64,000 nucleotides of DNA from Pseudomonadota bacterium (GTDB taxonomy: Bacteria; Pseudomonadota; Gammaproteobacteria; Burkholderiales; Chitinibacteraceae): assembly GCA_018261735.1 (NCBI GenBank), contig JAGTRM010000014.1, forward strand, positions 85,168 to 149,167, read 5' to 3'. A program made the position numbers and the translations under genes. Below the pieces are notes generated by a model. The model was given only the letters and a program-made list of their open reading frames with translations, did no database searches and was not told the DNA's origin. Of the stretch, positions 24,979-33,550 are shown one piece after another; the stretch's first letter is position 1, and the number at the start of each line of letters is the position of its first letter.

Positions 24979-25880
24979 ATGCGCTGTTCGATATCCTGCG
25001 CGAACTGGCGCAGGCGGGAGCCACGAGCGGCTGGCTGCCCGCGTCGCTGGCCTACGGTTTCGTGGTGAATGCCGTGATCGCCGGGCTGATGATCGGCCCG
25101 GTGCTGGGCGGGCTCGGCACGCTGGTGGTGGTGAAGCGCTTCGCGTTCTTTTCCGAAGCGGTCGGCCATGCGGCGCTGACCGGCGTGGCGATCGGCATCC
25201 TGCTCGGCGAGCCGTATACCGGCCCCTACGGCAGCCTCTTCGGCTATTGCCTGCTGTTCGGCATCGGGCTCAATTACCTGCGCAACCGCACCGGCCTTGC
25301 GCCCGATACGCTGATCGGCGTGTTCCTCTCTGTCTCGCTGGCGCTGGGCGCGAGCCTGCTGCTGATCCTGGCCGGCCGCATCAATGTCCACATCCTGGAA
25401 AACGTGCTGTTCGGCTCGGTGCTGACCGTGAACAACCAGGACTTGCAGGTGTTGCTGATCGTGGCGCTGCTGGTTGCCGCGCTGGCGCTGCCGTTCTACA
25501 ACCGGCTGATGCTGGCGAGCTTCAATCCGCAACTCGCGGCGGTGCGCGGCGTGGCGGTCAAGGCACTCGATTACCTGTTCGTCGGCCTTGTCACGGTCGT
25601 CACCGTCGCGGCAGTCAAGGTGATCGGCGCGATCCTGGTCGGCGCGCTGCTGGTGATTCCGGCGGCGACCGCGCGCCTGCTGAGCCATTCGCTCAAGGGG
25701 TTTTTCCGCTTTTCGGTCGGCGTGGCCACGCTGGCGACCTTGTCCGGCATCCTGCTGCCGATCCAGTTCGATCTGCCCGTGCCGTCCGGCGCGGCGATCA
25801 TCCTGTCGGCCGGCATCTGTTTTGTACTGGCAGCCTTGGCGCGCAGCCTGCTGCCGGGTTTGAGAGGGGAATCCGCATGA
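24975..25880 (+). CDS. metal ABC transporter permease, ABC-3 family (FpvE-like)
   Basis: Protein of 301 residues with eight to nine membrane helices. It has the ABC-3 (ZnuB) family signature region VKRFAFFSEAVGHAALTGVAIG and GAILVGALLVIPAATARLLS. It forms the inner-membrane channel for the adjacent ATPase. Start and stop overlap neighbours by four bases. Context (PepSY reductase, two binding proteins, Fur boxes) points to ferrous iron as cargo instead of zinc or manganese. Confidence 0.95.
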   Translation: MNALFDILRELAQAGATSGWLPASLAYGFVVNAVIAGLMIGPVLGGLGTLVVVKRFAFFSEAVGHAALTGVAIGILLGEPYTGPYGSLFGYCLLFGIGLNYLRNRTGLAPDTLIGVFLSVSLALGASLLLILAGRINVHILENVLFGSVLTVNNQDLQVLLIVALLVAALALPFYNRLMLASFNPQLAAVRGVAVKALDYLFVGLVTVVTVAAVKVIGAILVGALLVIPAATARLLSHSLKGFFRFSVGVATLATLSGILLPIQFDLPVPSGAAIILSAGICFVLAALARSLLPGLRGESA

Positions 25881-26725
25881 GCTTTCTGAAAAAACTGGCC
25901 GGCGTTGCCGTACTGCTGACGGTTGCGTTCTGGAGTACGCCGATTCTCGCCACCACCGTGCTGGCGGGGCATCCCGTGGTGTATGCGCTCGCCAGTGATC
26001 TGGTTGCAGGCAGCCCGCTCAAAGTGCTGCGCGCCGCGCCGGAAAACATCCCGCCCACGCGCCTGACCGCCTACCTGACGAGCCGAGGCGAAGCGGCCTT
26101 TGCCGCCGCCGCGCGCGAAGCGGATGCGGTGATCACGCTGCGCTCGCTCTGGCCGGAAGACCCGCTCTATCCACTGGCGCGGCGCAGCCATATCCGCATC
26201 GTCGAAATCGACGCCGCACAGCCGATCGATGGCGCGCTGCCGGGGATCGCGCTGCAGGCCGGCAAGGCGCTGCCGAGCCAGCCCTGGCTCGATCCGGTGA
26301 ATCTCGGACGCATGGCGGACATCCTCGCCAACGAGTTGGGCCGGTTGGAACCGGCCGCGCAGCCGGCTATCGCCACGCGGCTGGCAAGCATCAAGCGCCG
26401 CCTGATCAATCTGAGTGCGCGCAACGAAGCCGTGCTGTCCACCGTCGATAACGCGGCCGTGGCGAGACTCTCCGAGCGACTCGATTACCTGATTGGCGGG
26501 CTGAATCTGGATCAGGTGGCGCTACCCGCCGCGCAGGATCGAACGGCTTGGCTCGCGACGCACCCCGTGGCCGCGCTGGTGACCGACAGCGAACCCGACG
26601 CCGACTGGCTGCAAGCGGCCAAGGCCGCAGGCATTCCGCTGCTGGTGCTTGATCCCGTGGCGGCAGATCCCCTGGGGGCGCTGGAAACCATGAGCGCGCG
26701 GCTGATTGGAAGCCTGCACCGTTAG
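25877..26725 (+). CDS. second cluster A-I binding protein lacking metal ligands (FpvF-like)
   Basis: Protein of 282 residues with a signal peptide (cleavage near WSTPILA-T) and the cluster A-I (ZnuA) fold. The usual histidine sites are gone: the first reads ENIPPTRL, the DPHxWLDP region reads SQPWLDP, and the third reads RLDYLIGGLNL. It therefore cannot bind metal like ZnuA. In Pseudomonas the last operon gene, fpvF, encodes a second periplasmic protein that binds the siderophore complex, which would fit ligand loss. Last gene of the operon, overlapping the permease by four bases. A longer frame from 24941 is only read-through of the preceding genes. Confidence 0.87.
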   Translation: MSFLKKLAGVAVLLTVAFWSTPILATTVLAGHPVVYALASDLVAGSPLKVLRAAPENIPPTRLTAYLTSRGEAAFAAAAREADAVITLRSLWPEDPLYPLARRSHIRIVEIDAAQPIDGALPGIALQAGKALPSQPWLDPVNLGRMADILANELGRLEPAAQPAIATRLASIKRRLINLSARNEAVLSTVDNAAVARLSERLDYLIGGLNLDQVALPAAQDRTAWLATHPVAALVTDSEPDADWLQAAKAAGIPLLVLDPVAADPLGALETMSARLIGSLHR

Positions 26726-26736
26726 CGCGCAGGTTC

Positions 26737-26774
26737 GGGATTTCGCACTGGTCGAGAGGCTGGTGCGAAATCCC
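26737..26774. terminator. intergenic hairpin between convergent fpvF-like gene and piuC
   Basis: Perfect 12-base stem (26737-26748 with 26763-26774) and 14-base loop, placed 12 bases after one stop and 24 before the other. There is no T-run on either strand, so termination is probable but not typical. Confidence 0.5.
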
Positions 26775-26797
26775 ATCGGCGTGATCTGTAATGTGGG

Positions 26798-27481
26798 TTA
26801 AACCTCGGCCCACATCCGCAGCAGGTTGTGATAGCACGAAGTCAGGCTGACGACGCCGGGCGAATCGATTTGCTCCTGGCGCAGTTGCATCAGGCTCATG
26901 TCCATTTCGTACAGCAGGCGGCGGCGTTCGGTCTCGCGCACCATGCTCTGCAGCCAGCTGAAACAGCAGATGCGCGCGCCGCACGTGACCGGCTCTACGC
27001 GGTGCACGCTGGAAGACGGGTAGAGCACCATGTCGCCGGCCGGCAGCTTGACGCGCGGCGAGCCGAAGGTGTCTTCGATAACCAGCTCGCCGCCGTCGTA
27101 TTCATCCGGGTCGCTCAGGAACAGCGTGAACGAGAGATCGGTGCGCACATGCGTCTGGCTGGCGGCATGTGTGCGCACCGCGTTGTCGACATGGTTGCCG
27201 AAGGAATTCGTCTCGCCGGTATAGCAGTTGAACAAGGGCGGGTAGATTTTCTTGGGCAGGGCCGCGGCGAAGAACAGCGCGCTCGTGCCCAGGTGGTCGA
27301 GCACGGTCGTCCTGAGGATGCGCGCGGCTTCGCCGCTCTCGGGCAATTGCAGGTTGTTCTTGAGCTGAGTGGCCTGTTTGCCTGCGGTGACGCGACCGTC
27401 CACCCAGTCGGCGGCTTCGAGCAGTTGGCGGCATTGCGCCACGGTGTCGCGGGAGAGGACTTGGGGGAGGTGCAGCAGCAT
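26798..27481 (-). CDS. piuC: PKHD-type Fe(II)/2-oxoglutarate hydroxylase PiuC
   Basis: Protein of 227 residues matching the PiuC/YbiX family in length and order. The iron-binding HxD is in NHVDNAVR (about 97-99), the distal histidine in SSSVHRVEP and an arginine follows in GARICCF for 2-oxoglutarate. FNCYTGETNSFG and DLSFTLFLSDPDEYDGGEL are family blocks. It is a cytosolic oxygenase regularly found beside PiuA/Fiu receptors; its substrate is not established. It follows the piuA-like receptor by 58 bases with a hairpin between, so it is probably cotranscribed with attenuation. Confidence 0.93.
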   Translation of the reverse strand: MLLHLPQVLSRDTVAQCRQLLEAADWVDGRVTAGKQATQLKNNLQLPESGEAARILRTTVLDHLGTSALFFAAALPKKIYPPLFNCYTGETNSFGNHVDNAVRTHAASQTHVRTDLSFTLFLSDPDEYDGGELVIEDTFGSPRVKLPAGDMVLYPSSSVHRVEPVTCGARICCFSWLQSMVRETERRRLLYEMDMSLMQLRQEQIDSPGVVSLTSCYHNLLRMWAEV

Positions 27482-27507
27482 AAACTAAACTTTCCTTTCG
27501 ATGGCAA

Positions 27508-27531
27508 AACGTCCCCGGGCAAGCCGGGGAC
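27508..27531 (-). terminator. hairpin between piuA-like receptor and piuC
   Basis: Eight-base GC stem (GTCCCCGG/CCGGGGAC) followed on the minus strand by GTTTTG. It could lower readthrough into piuC. Confidence 0.5.
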
Positions 27532-27539
27532 CGAAGAGG

Positions 27540-29798
27540 CTAGAACTTGAATTCTGCCGTGATCTGCGCCGACCGCTCTGTTCCGGCGACCACATGGCCG
27601 CCGTTGTCGTAGACCGACTCGTAATAGCGCTTGTTCAACAGGTTCATCACGTTGAGCTTCAGGTTGTAAGCCTTCTGTTCGTACGCGATCAGCGCATCCC
27701 AACGGATGAAGGCCGGCACTTCATTGGCGACAATGGCGTTGGTGCCGGTGCCAATGCCGTAGGCCAAGCGATCGCCCTTCAGGTCCGCGCCGATGCCGAG
27801 TTTCCAGCCGCCATCGAGCTTGTAGGTCGTCCACAGGTTGGCGGTGTAGCGCGGCGTGTTGCGCGGGCGCATGCCTTTCAGGTTGGCGTTGTGCGCGGTG
27901 ATCACACCGGTGGTGGCGTTGATGTTGTAGCCCGGCTCCAGGATTTCCGAGTGCATGAGCGCCACGCCGCCGAAGACTTCCCACTGCCGGGTGATGCGCC
28001 CGGCGGCTTCCAGTTCGATCCCGTCGGTGCGGCGCTTCTTGCTCAAGATGCCGCCGCTGGTTTCCACATCGGTATTGCGCTCCCATTCCTTCTCGGCGCG
28101 GTAAATCGCGGCGCGCAAGGAGAGATCGCCCTCGAACAGCTCCCACTTGGCGCCGAGCTCAATGGTCTGGCTGCGTTCGGGGTCGAAGGCGCGGCCGTTG
28201 TCGAGCTGGTAGAGATCGGCGGTCGGGTTGAACGAATCGTTCCAGGCCAGATAGTAGGACTGCGTGTCGTCGGGTTGGTACATCAGCCCCGAACGGTAGC
28301 TGGTTTCGGCGAATTTCAGCTCGTTGGTGCCGGTGCTGCTGGCGTAATCGGCACTCAGGTTGTCGCGGCGCAGTCCAAGCAGCACCTTCCAGCCCGGGGT
28401 GAATTCGATGCTGTCCTGCGCGTAGACGCCCCAGGAATTGCCAGTGTAGGTGTTGATGTTGCTGCGGTTCTGGTGGCCGTAGAGGCTGCCGAGGCCACTG
28501 GCGCTGGCATCAGTCGAGCCGACGGTGGTCGTCGGCACGGTGATGCCGGTGGTGCTGTAGCTCCAGCGTGAGGCCTTTTCCTTGAGCAGTTCGAGCCCGA
28601 TCAACGCTTCGTGGCGCAGGCCGGCGGTATTGAACTTGCTGCTGAAATCGGTCTGGCTGGTCAGCGTGTTTTCCTCGCCGCCGCGTGCCTTGACCGAGCG
28701 GTTGATGCAGTTGGCATCCGATACCGAGCTCACCGTTCCTGCCGCGCAGCCGACATTGCGCAACTGCGGCTGCACCGCCCACAGATCGCGCGTGTAGCTG
28801 GCCCGGCGCAGTACGGTTTTCAGTTCGGTATCGCCGGAAAAGCTGTGCTTGTAGCTCAGGGTGCTGATGTGGGTGGTGTTGTCTTCGTAATCGGACGTGG
28901 TGCCATAGAAACGGCTGGCCGGCACATCGAGCGGGCGTTGTTGGAAGAACGGCACACCGTAATCGGGCGTGTTGTGGGTTTTCAGGTAGTAATGGCCGAG
29001 GGTGATCTCATCGCCGGTATCGATGATCCAGCGCAGCGTGGGCGCAATGCCTTCGCGCTTGGAATGGACGTTGTCGCGCGAGCTGCCGGCATCAGTTTTC
29101 ATCGCATTGATGCGCAGTGCGGCGCTGTCGCCGATCATGCCGTTGACGTCCGCGGTGACACGCTTGTAGTCGTAGCTGCCATAGGTGGCGGTTACGCTGC
29201 CGCCATTGAACATGCCCGGTTCCTTGCTGACCTGGTTGATTACGCCGCCGGCCTGGCCGCGACCGAACAGCATCGAGCCCGAACCGCGCAGCACGTCGAT
29301 TTGCTCCAGGTTGAAGGTTTCCCGGTTGTACTGCGCCACATCGCGGATGCCGTCGAGGTACATGTCGCCGAACGAGTAGAAGCCGCGCAGGTTCATGTTG
29401 TCGCCGATCCGCCCGCCCTCGCCGGCGTTGAAGGTCAGCCCCGAAACATTGCTCAGCGCTTCCTTCAGGGTATGGGCGTTCTTGTCTTCCATCAGCTGCT
29501 CGCTGATGATGGTCAGCGCCTGCGGCACATCCTTGGGCAGCTGCACCAGCTTGCCCACGCGCGTGGTGCCGCCTTGCAGCCCTTTCGATTCGCCGATGCG
29601 TTCGTCCTGTACCGTGACGGTGGACAGGGTTTGCTCGTCTTCGGCGTGCGCGCTCTGCGGGCCGAGCAAGACGCCCATCAGCATCGCGCCCAATGGCAGC
29701 AGGGGTGTGTTGCGGGCTACCGGTTTTTCCGGAGCAAGGTTAGTCGCAGCCAGCCGGTTGATGCCCGGCGGATGCTGATCAGCAGTTTGTTTTTGCAT
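27540..29798 (-). CDS. TonB-dependent catecholate siderophore receptor, PiuA/Fiu type
   Basis: Protein of 752 residues: N-terminal extension and signal region (about 1-52, ending SAHA), plug domain (LPKDVPQALTIISEQLMEDKNAHTLKEALSNVSGLTF, RGFYSFGDMYLDGIRDVAQYNRETFNLEQIDVLRGSGSMLFGRGQAGG) and a barrel ending in AEFKF. The plug matches the Fiu/PiuA branch that takes up monomeric catechol-iron compounds. The partner piuC follows directly. I see no good Fur box within about 200 bases upstream, unlike the other iron genes here. It may therefore be read from the tonB-exbBD-receptor transcript or have a weak site. Confidence 0.92.
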   Translation of the reverse strand: MQKQTADQHPPGINRLAATNLAPEKPVARNTPLLPLGAMLMGVLLGPQSAHAEDEQTLSTVTVQDERIGESKGLQGGTTRVGKLVQLPKDVPQALTIISEQLMEDKNAHTLKEALSNVSGLTFNAGEGGRIGDNMNLRGFYSFGDMYLDGIRDVAQYNRETFNLEQIDVLRGSGSMLFGRGQAGGVINQVSKEPGMFNGGSVTATYGSYDYKRVTADVNGMIGDSAALRINAMKTDAGSSRDNVHSKREGIAPTLRWIIDTGDEITLGHYYLKTHNTPDYGVPFFQQRPLDVPASRFYGTTSDYEDNTTHISTLSYKHSFSGDTELKTVLRRASYTRDLWAVQPQLRNVGCAAGTVSSVSDANCINRSVKARGGEENTLTSQTDFSSKFNTAGLRHEALIGLELLKEKASRWSYSTTGITVPTTTVGSTDASASGLGSLYGHQNRSNINTYTGNSWGVYAQDSIEFTPGWKVLLGLRRDNLSADYASSTGTNELKFAETSYRSGLMYQPDDTQSYYLAWNDSFNPTADLYQLDNGRAFDPERSQTIELGAKWELFEGDLSLRAAIYRAEKEWERNTDVETSGGILSKKRRTDGIELEAAGRITRQWEVFGGVALMHSEILEPGYNINATTGVITAHNANLKGMRPRNTPRYTANLWTTYKLDGGWKLGIGADLKGDRLAYGIGTGTNAIVANEVPAFIRWDALIAYEQKAYNLKLNVMNLLNKRYYESVYDNGGHVVAGTERSAQITAEFKF

Positions 29799-29979
29799 GG
29801 TTGTGTATCTCTCGTGATTTTTTTGTTGTGTGCAATGCTGTTGTGGGTACTTGATTCAAAGGCGATTTTTCTGGCTACGTTGGCGCTACCTCCTGTGACG
29901 AGTGGGACTGTGACAAATCGATGCGTGCGAGGCGCCGACCGCTGGGGCGGCGCAGAAGTACTCATCAGGGCATGGCCAT

Positions 29980-30010
29980 GGAAGTGGCTTGGGGGAAACA
30001 AGCCACTTCC
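29980..30010 (-). terminator. hairpin between the two receptor genes
   Basis: Twelve-base perfect stem GGAAGTGGCTTG/CAAGCCACTTCC with a seven-base loop, 25 bases after the stop of the upstream receptor gene on the minus strand. No T-run follows. The rest of 29799-29979 shows no clear promoter or Fur box. Confidence 0.5.
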
Positions 30011-30034
30011 TTGCCGTGGTGCGCAAAGCTGAAT

Positions 30035-32230
30035 TTAGAAATCCATCGTCGCAGTCAGGCTGTAGGTGCGCGCATTGCCCGCCACCAGATAGCCATAACC
30101 CGGATAACCGCCGACGGATGCCCAGTAGTCCTTGTTGAAGACGTTGTCCACGCGGGCGCGCAGCGTCACCATCTTGCCGGCGATATCGGTGATATAGCGG
30201 GCGCCGACATCAAAGCGGGTCCAGCCCGGCACTTTCAGCGTGTTGGCCGCATTGGCATAGCTGGAGCCGGTGCTGACCATGCGCACATCCGCGCTAACGC
30301 CGGTCGTGCCCGGGATATCCCATTCCACGCCGAGATTGCCCTGGGCTGAAGGGACGCCGATCACTTTCTTGCCGTCGGTCGCGCCACCCTTGGTGTTGCG
30401 CTGTTCGGCATCGAGCAGGGTCAGGCCGCCCAGCAGGCGCAGGCCGCGCAGGGCTTCGCCGTAGACCGAGAGTTCCATCCCGCGATGGCGATCTTCGCCG
30501 TAGGCACCAAACAGATTGGTGGTCGAATCCAGATAGCCGCTGGGCTTGCTGGTGGTGAAGAGCGCGATGCCGGCGCCGAGGTTGCCGGCGTCATACTTCG
30601 CGCCGATTTCCTTTTGCTTGGCGACATACGGCGCCAGGATGGTGCCCGCGTTCAGCGCGGTGCTGCCGGCGGTGCCGCCTGCGGCCAGCGATTCGATGTA
30701 GTTGGCATAGAGCGACAGATTCTTCAGCGGTTTGAACACGATGCCGGCGGCCGGGGTGAGCTTGCTCTTGTCGTATTCGGACGAGAGCGCCCCGTTGTTG
30801 TAGGTGTAACTGCGGGTGTGGATATTCTGCTGGCGTGCGCCCAGTGTCAGCAGGATGCTGTCATTGAACATGACCAGGGTATCCGACAGGGCGAAGCTGG
30901 TGAATTGCTCTTTTCGGGTCAGGCCTGGTGATTCGAGCACGCCGCCGTAATAGCCGATGCTGGATGGGCGTGCTGCGGAGGTGAAATTGTAGATATTGGT
31001 CGAGAGCGCGGCCAAGGTGCTCCACTGGTAGGAATTCTTGGCTTCAAGCTGGTAGGTGGAGGCGGTGGCGGCGAGCGTGTGCTTGATGCCTGCCGTTTCG
31101 AACTTGCCACGCACGCCGGCCTCGCCGCTGATTACGCTGTCATGGCGGCGGTTGTCGGCGCGGTAGGTGGTGGCCGCGCCGGTTGCTGCATTGGTCACGG
31201 TCGGGTTGGCCAGCGAGTTGTCTTCGTCGGTTTCGCGTGCGCCAAAGGCCGCCCAGGCGGTGATGTTGTCGGTCAGGTCCACTTCGCCGCGAAAAGCGCC
31301 GAAGGTGTCGCGTTCTTTCGAGTAGGACCACGGCTGGGCAAAGTTGCTGCTGCCCGATGGCGCGGCGGGTACGGCAGTTAAGCTGCTCCCCAGCGTAACG
31401 CTCGGGCGGGGCGATTCGAGCGAAAATTCCTGATGGCCGATATCCGCCGAGAGGCGCACGTGGTCGCCGCGCCAGTCGTAGCCGAGCGAAACCAGGCTGA
31501 CATCCTGCTTTTCGTTATCCACGGCGGTATCGCCGCTGCGGCGCACCGCGTTCAGGCGCAGGCCATGTTCCTTGTTCTCGCCAAAACGGCGGGCGAGATC
31601 GGCCGCGTTATACAACTGGCCGCCACTGCTGACACCGGCGGTGATGCGGTTCAGGTCTTCTTCCGGTGCGCGTTTGGGCAAGAGGTTGATCGAGCCGCCA
31701 ATGCCGCCGCCGGCCGGCGCGGCGCCATTGAGGAAGGCATTGGCGCCGCGCAGTACCTCGACGCGCTCGAACAGTTCGGCCGACACGTACTGGCGTGGCA
31801 GCAAGCCATACAGACCGTTGTAGGCAACTTCGTCGGAGGAGAGGACAAAGCCGCGGATAAAGTACGATTCCTGGAAATTGCCGTAGCCGCGCGCCACGCG
31901 TACGCCCGGATCGTTCTGCAGCACATCGCCCACGCTATGGGCGTGTCGATCCTGGATCAGTTCGTTGGTGTAGCTGGTGGTGCTGAACGGCGTATCCATG
32001 ATGTTTTGCGTGCCCAGAAACCCGACCCGCGCCCCGGTGGCAACCTGACCGCCCGCATACGGTTTGCTCAAGCCCTCGGCCGAGGCATCGGCGCTGGCGG
32101 TCACGGTGACCGTGGAGAGCGTTTTTTCAGTTTCATCGCTGGTGTTCTGCGCCATTGCAGAAGGAGCCAATGAGGCCAGTGCCAGCTGAATGGCAAGCGC
32201 GATTGGCAATCGGGTAATGCGTTCCGGCAT
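30035..32230 (-). CDS. TonB-dependent siderophore receptor
   Basis: Protein of 731 residues with signal peptide (ending LASLAPSAMA-Q), TonB box region (TLSTVTVTA), plug domain (QNIMDTPFSTTSYTNELIQDRHAHSVGDVLQNDPGVRVARGYGNFQESYFIRGF) and a barrel ending in TMDF. It belongs to the TonB-siderophore receptor family (hydroxamate-like branch); the ligand is unknown. An ATG lies six codons earlier (32248), but AAAGGA sits at a proper distance before 32230, so I prefer the latter. It follows exbD after a hairpin and is likely in the tonB-exbB-exbD transcript. Confidence 0.92.
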   Translation of the reverse strand: MPERITRLPIALAIQLALASLAPSAMAQNTSDETEKTLSTVTVTASADASAEGLSKPYAGGQVATGARVGFLGTQNIMDTPFSTTSYTNELIQDRHAHSVGDVLQNDPGVRVARGYGNFQESYFIRGFVLSSDEVAYNGLYGLLPRQYVSAELFERVEVLRGANAFLNGAAPAGGGIGGSINLLPKRAPEEDLNRITAGVSSGGQLYNAADLARRFGENKEHGLRLNAVRRSGDTAVDNEKQDVSLVSLGYDWRGDHVRLSADIGHQEFSLESPRPSVTLGSSLTAVPAAPSGSSNFAQPWSYSKERDTFGAFRGEVDLTDNITAWAAFGARETDEDNSLANPTVTNAATGAATTYRADNRRHDSVISGEAGVRGKFETAGIKHTLAATASTYQLEAKNSYQWSTLAALSTNIYNFTSAARPSSIGYYGGVLESPGLTRKEQFTSFALSDTLVMFNDSILLTLGARQQNIHTRSYTYNNGALSSEYDKSKLTPAAGIVFKPLKNLSLYANYIESLAAGGTAGSTALNAGTILAPYVAKQKEIGAKYDAGNLGAGIALFTTSKPSGYLDSTTNLFGAYGEDRHRGMELSVYGEALRGLRLLGGLTLLDAEQRNTKGGATDGKKVIGVPSAQGNLGVEWDIPGTTGVSADVRMVSTGSSYANAANTLKVPGWTRFDVGARYITDIAGKMVTLRARVDNVFNKDYWASVGGYPGYGYLVAGNARTYSLTATMDF

Positions 32231-32263
32231 GACGAATCCTTTATTCATGCGATATTTTGGGTA

Positions 32264-32299
32264 AAAGGAGCCTCGGCGCTCCGTTTCCGGAGCGCTGAG
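32264..32299 (-). terminator. hairpin between exbD and the receptor gene
   Basis: Twelve-base stem with one mismatch (32272-32283 with 32288-32299) around TTTC, followed on the minus strand by a short T4. It lies 16 bases after the exbD stop and may set a lower level for the receptor. Confidence 0.5.
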
Positions 32300-32314
32300 A
32301 TCGGGGTGGGTGGA

Positions 32315-32740
32315 TCAGGGTTTCGGGGTATTCGGGTCGGTGACAAACCCGATGCGGGTCAGCCCTTGGTTGGCAGCAGTCGACATGACTTGCGCCACTT
32401 TTTCATAGGGCGTGGTGCGTTCGGCGCCGATATGCAGTTCGGGCTGGGGCTGCTTTGCCGCGGCTTCGTTCAAGCGGGAGGCGAGCTGATCGGCCTCGAT
32501 CTTTTCGCCGTTCCAGAAAATCTGGCTGTTCGCATCGATATTCAGCTGGATGGCTTCCTGCTTGCTGACATTGGCGCTCGATGCTGCCTTGGGCAGGTCG
32601 ACCTTCACCGCATGGGTCAGCAGCGGCGCGGTCACCATGAAGATGATCAGCAGCACCAGCATCACGTCGATCAGCGGCACCATGTTGATTTCGGCCAGCG
32701 GCTCGTTTTCGTCTGCGCTTTCAAAACTTGCGAACGCCAT
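32315..32740 (-). CDS. exbD: biopolymer transport protein ExbD
   Basis: Protein of 141 residues: short cytosolic N terminus (EPLAEINMVPLIDVMLVLLIIFMVT) with the essential membrane aspartate in PLIDV, one membrane helix and a periplasmic domain ending near TRIGFVTDP. It forms the proton-driven motor with ExbB that powers TonB. It starts two bases after the exbB stop. The frame is open further upstream in the exbB gene, but this ATG gives the family N terminus. Confidence 0.95.
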   Translation of the reverse strand: MAFASFESADENEPLAEINMVPLIDVMLVLLIIFMVTAPLLTHAVKVDLPKAASSANVSKQEAIQLNIDANSQIFWNGEKIEADQLASRLNEAAAKQPQPELHIGAERTTPYEKVAQVMSTAANQGLTRIGFVTDPNTPKP

Positions 32741-32742
32741 GC

Positions 32743-33549
32743 TCAGTTCCCCGCGCCGAAGACGGTGGCATGGGCCGGTTGCGGCTGGCGGCCGGCACGG
32801 ACCAGTGCAAGCACCTTCTCGCTGGTGTCGCGCGCATCGGTGCGCATCGGCGAAGTCTTGATGCCGGTGGAGAGGAAGGCGAAGACGTCGTAGGCGAACG
32901 CGTTCAGGCGCGCCAACGTGTTGCGGTTGATGCGGGCAAACGCGTTGTAGGCAATCGCGGCCGGAATCGCGACCGCGAGTCCCAATGCGGTCATGATCAG
33001 TGCCTCGCCGACTGGGCCGGCCACCTTGTCGAGCGTGCCCTGACCGGACATGCCGATCGCGATCAACGCGTGGTAGATCCCCCACACCGTGCCGAACAAT
33101 CCAATGAATGGCGCGGCTGAAGACACGGTCGCAAGAAAGGCTTGGCCAAACTCCAGGTGCGAACGGTCCTCGTCGATCGCGCGTTTCAGCGCACGCGTCA
33201 GCAAGTCGTCTGCCGCGCCGGTATCGACCAGGCTACGCGCCATGCTTTGCCCATTCTGCTTGTAACGATTGTGCTGCTCGATCGCGGTGAAACCGTGATG
33301 AACCAGATGCGAAAACGGCTCGACCGCACCCTGCTCACGGATGCGCGAGGCAACGGCTTCCAGATTGGGCGCATCCCAGAAATCGGCCAGGAAAGCCCGG
33401 CTGCGCCGGTTGATGCGCAAGGCGCGCAAGCCCTTGGTGACGATCAGATACCAAGTGCCGAGCGATGCCAGCACCATCAATCCCAGTACAAAACGGGCGA
33501 TGCCGTCGGCATTGGCCAGAAAATGGGCAATGCCCATCGAATTTTCCAT
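32743..33549 (-). CDS. exbB: MotA/TolQ/ExbB proton channel protein
   Basis: Protein of 268 residues with three membrane helices (about 17-37, 139-160 and 185-207) and the ExbB/TolQ signature AAPFIGLFGTVWGIYHAL and ALIMTALGLAVAIPAAIAYN. It sits between tonB and exbD, one base after tonB, which marks it as ExbB and not TolQ. It forms the inner-membrane pentamer of the TonB motor. Confidence 0.94.
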   Translation of the reverse strand: MENSMGIAHFLANADGIARFVLGLMVLASLGTWYLIVTKGLRALRINRRSRAFLADFWDAPNLEAVASRIREQGAVEPFSHLVHHGFTAIEQHNRYKQNGQSMARSLVDTGAADDLLTRALKRAIDEDRSHLEFGQAFLATVSSAAPFIGLFGTVWGIYHALIAIGMSGQGTLDKVAGPVGEALIMTALGLAVAIPAAIAYNAFARINRNTLARLNAFAYDVFAFLSTGIKTSPMRTDARDTSEKVLALVRAGRQPQPAHATVFGAGN

Positions 33550-33550
33550 A

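Noticed and set aside
24941..25876. extended N terminus for the last fpv-like gene (594 residues in all)
   Set aside because: The upstream part is an out-of-frame reading of the permease gene. The ATG at 25877 with ATGA coupling and a signal peptide is the real start.
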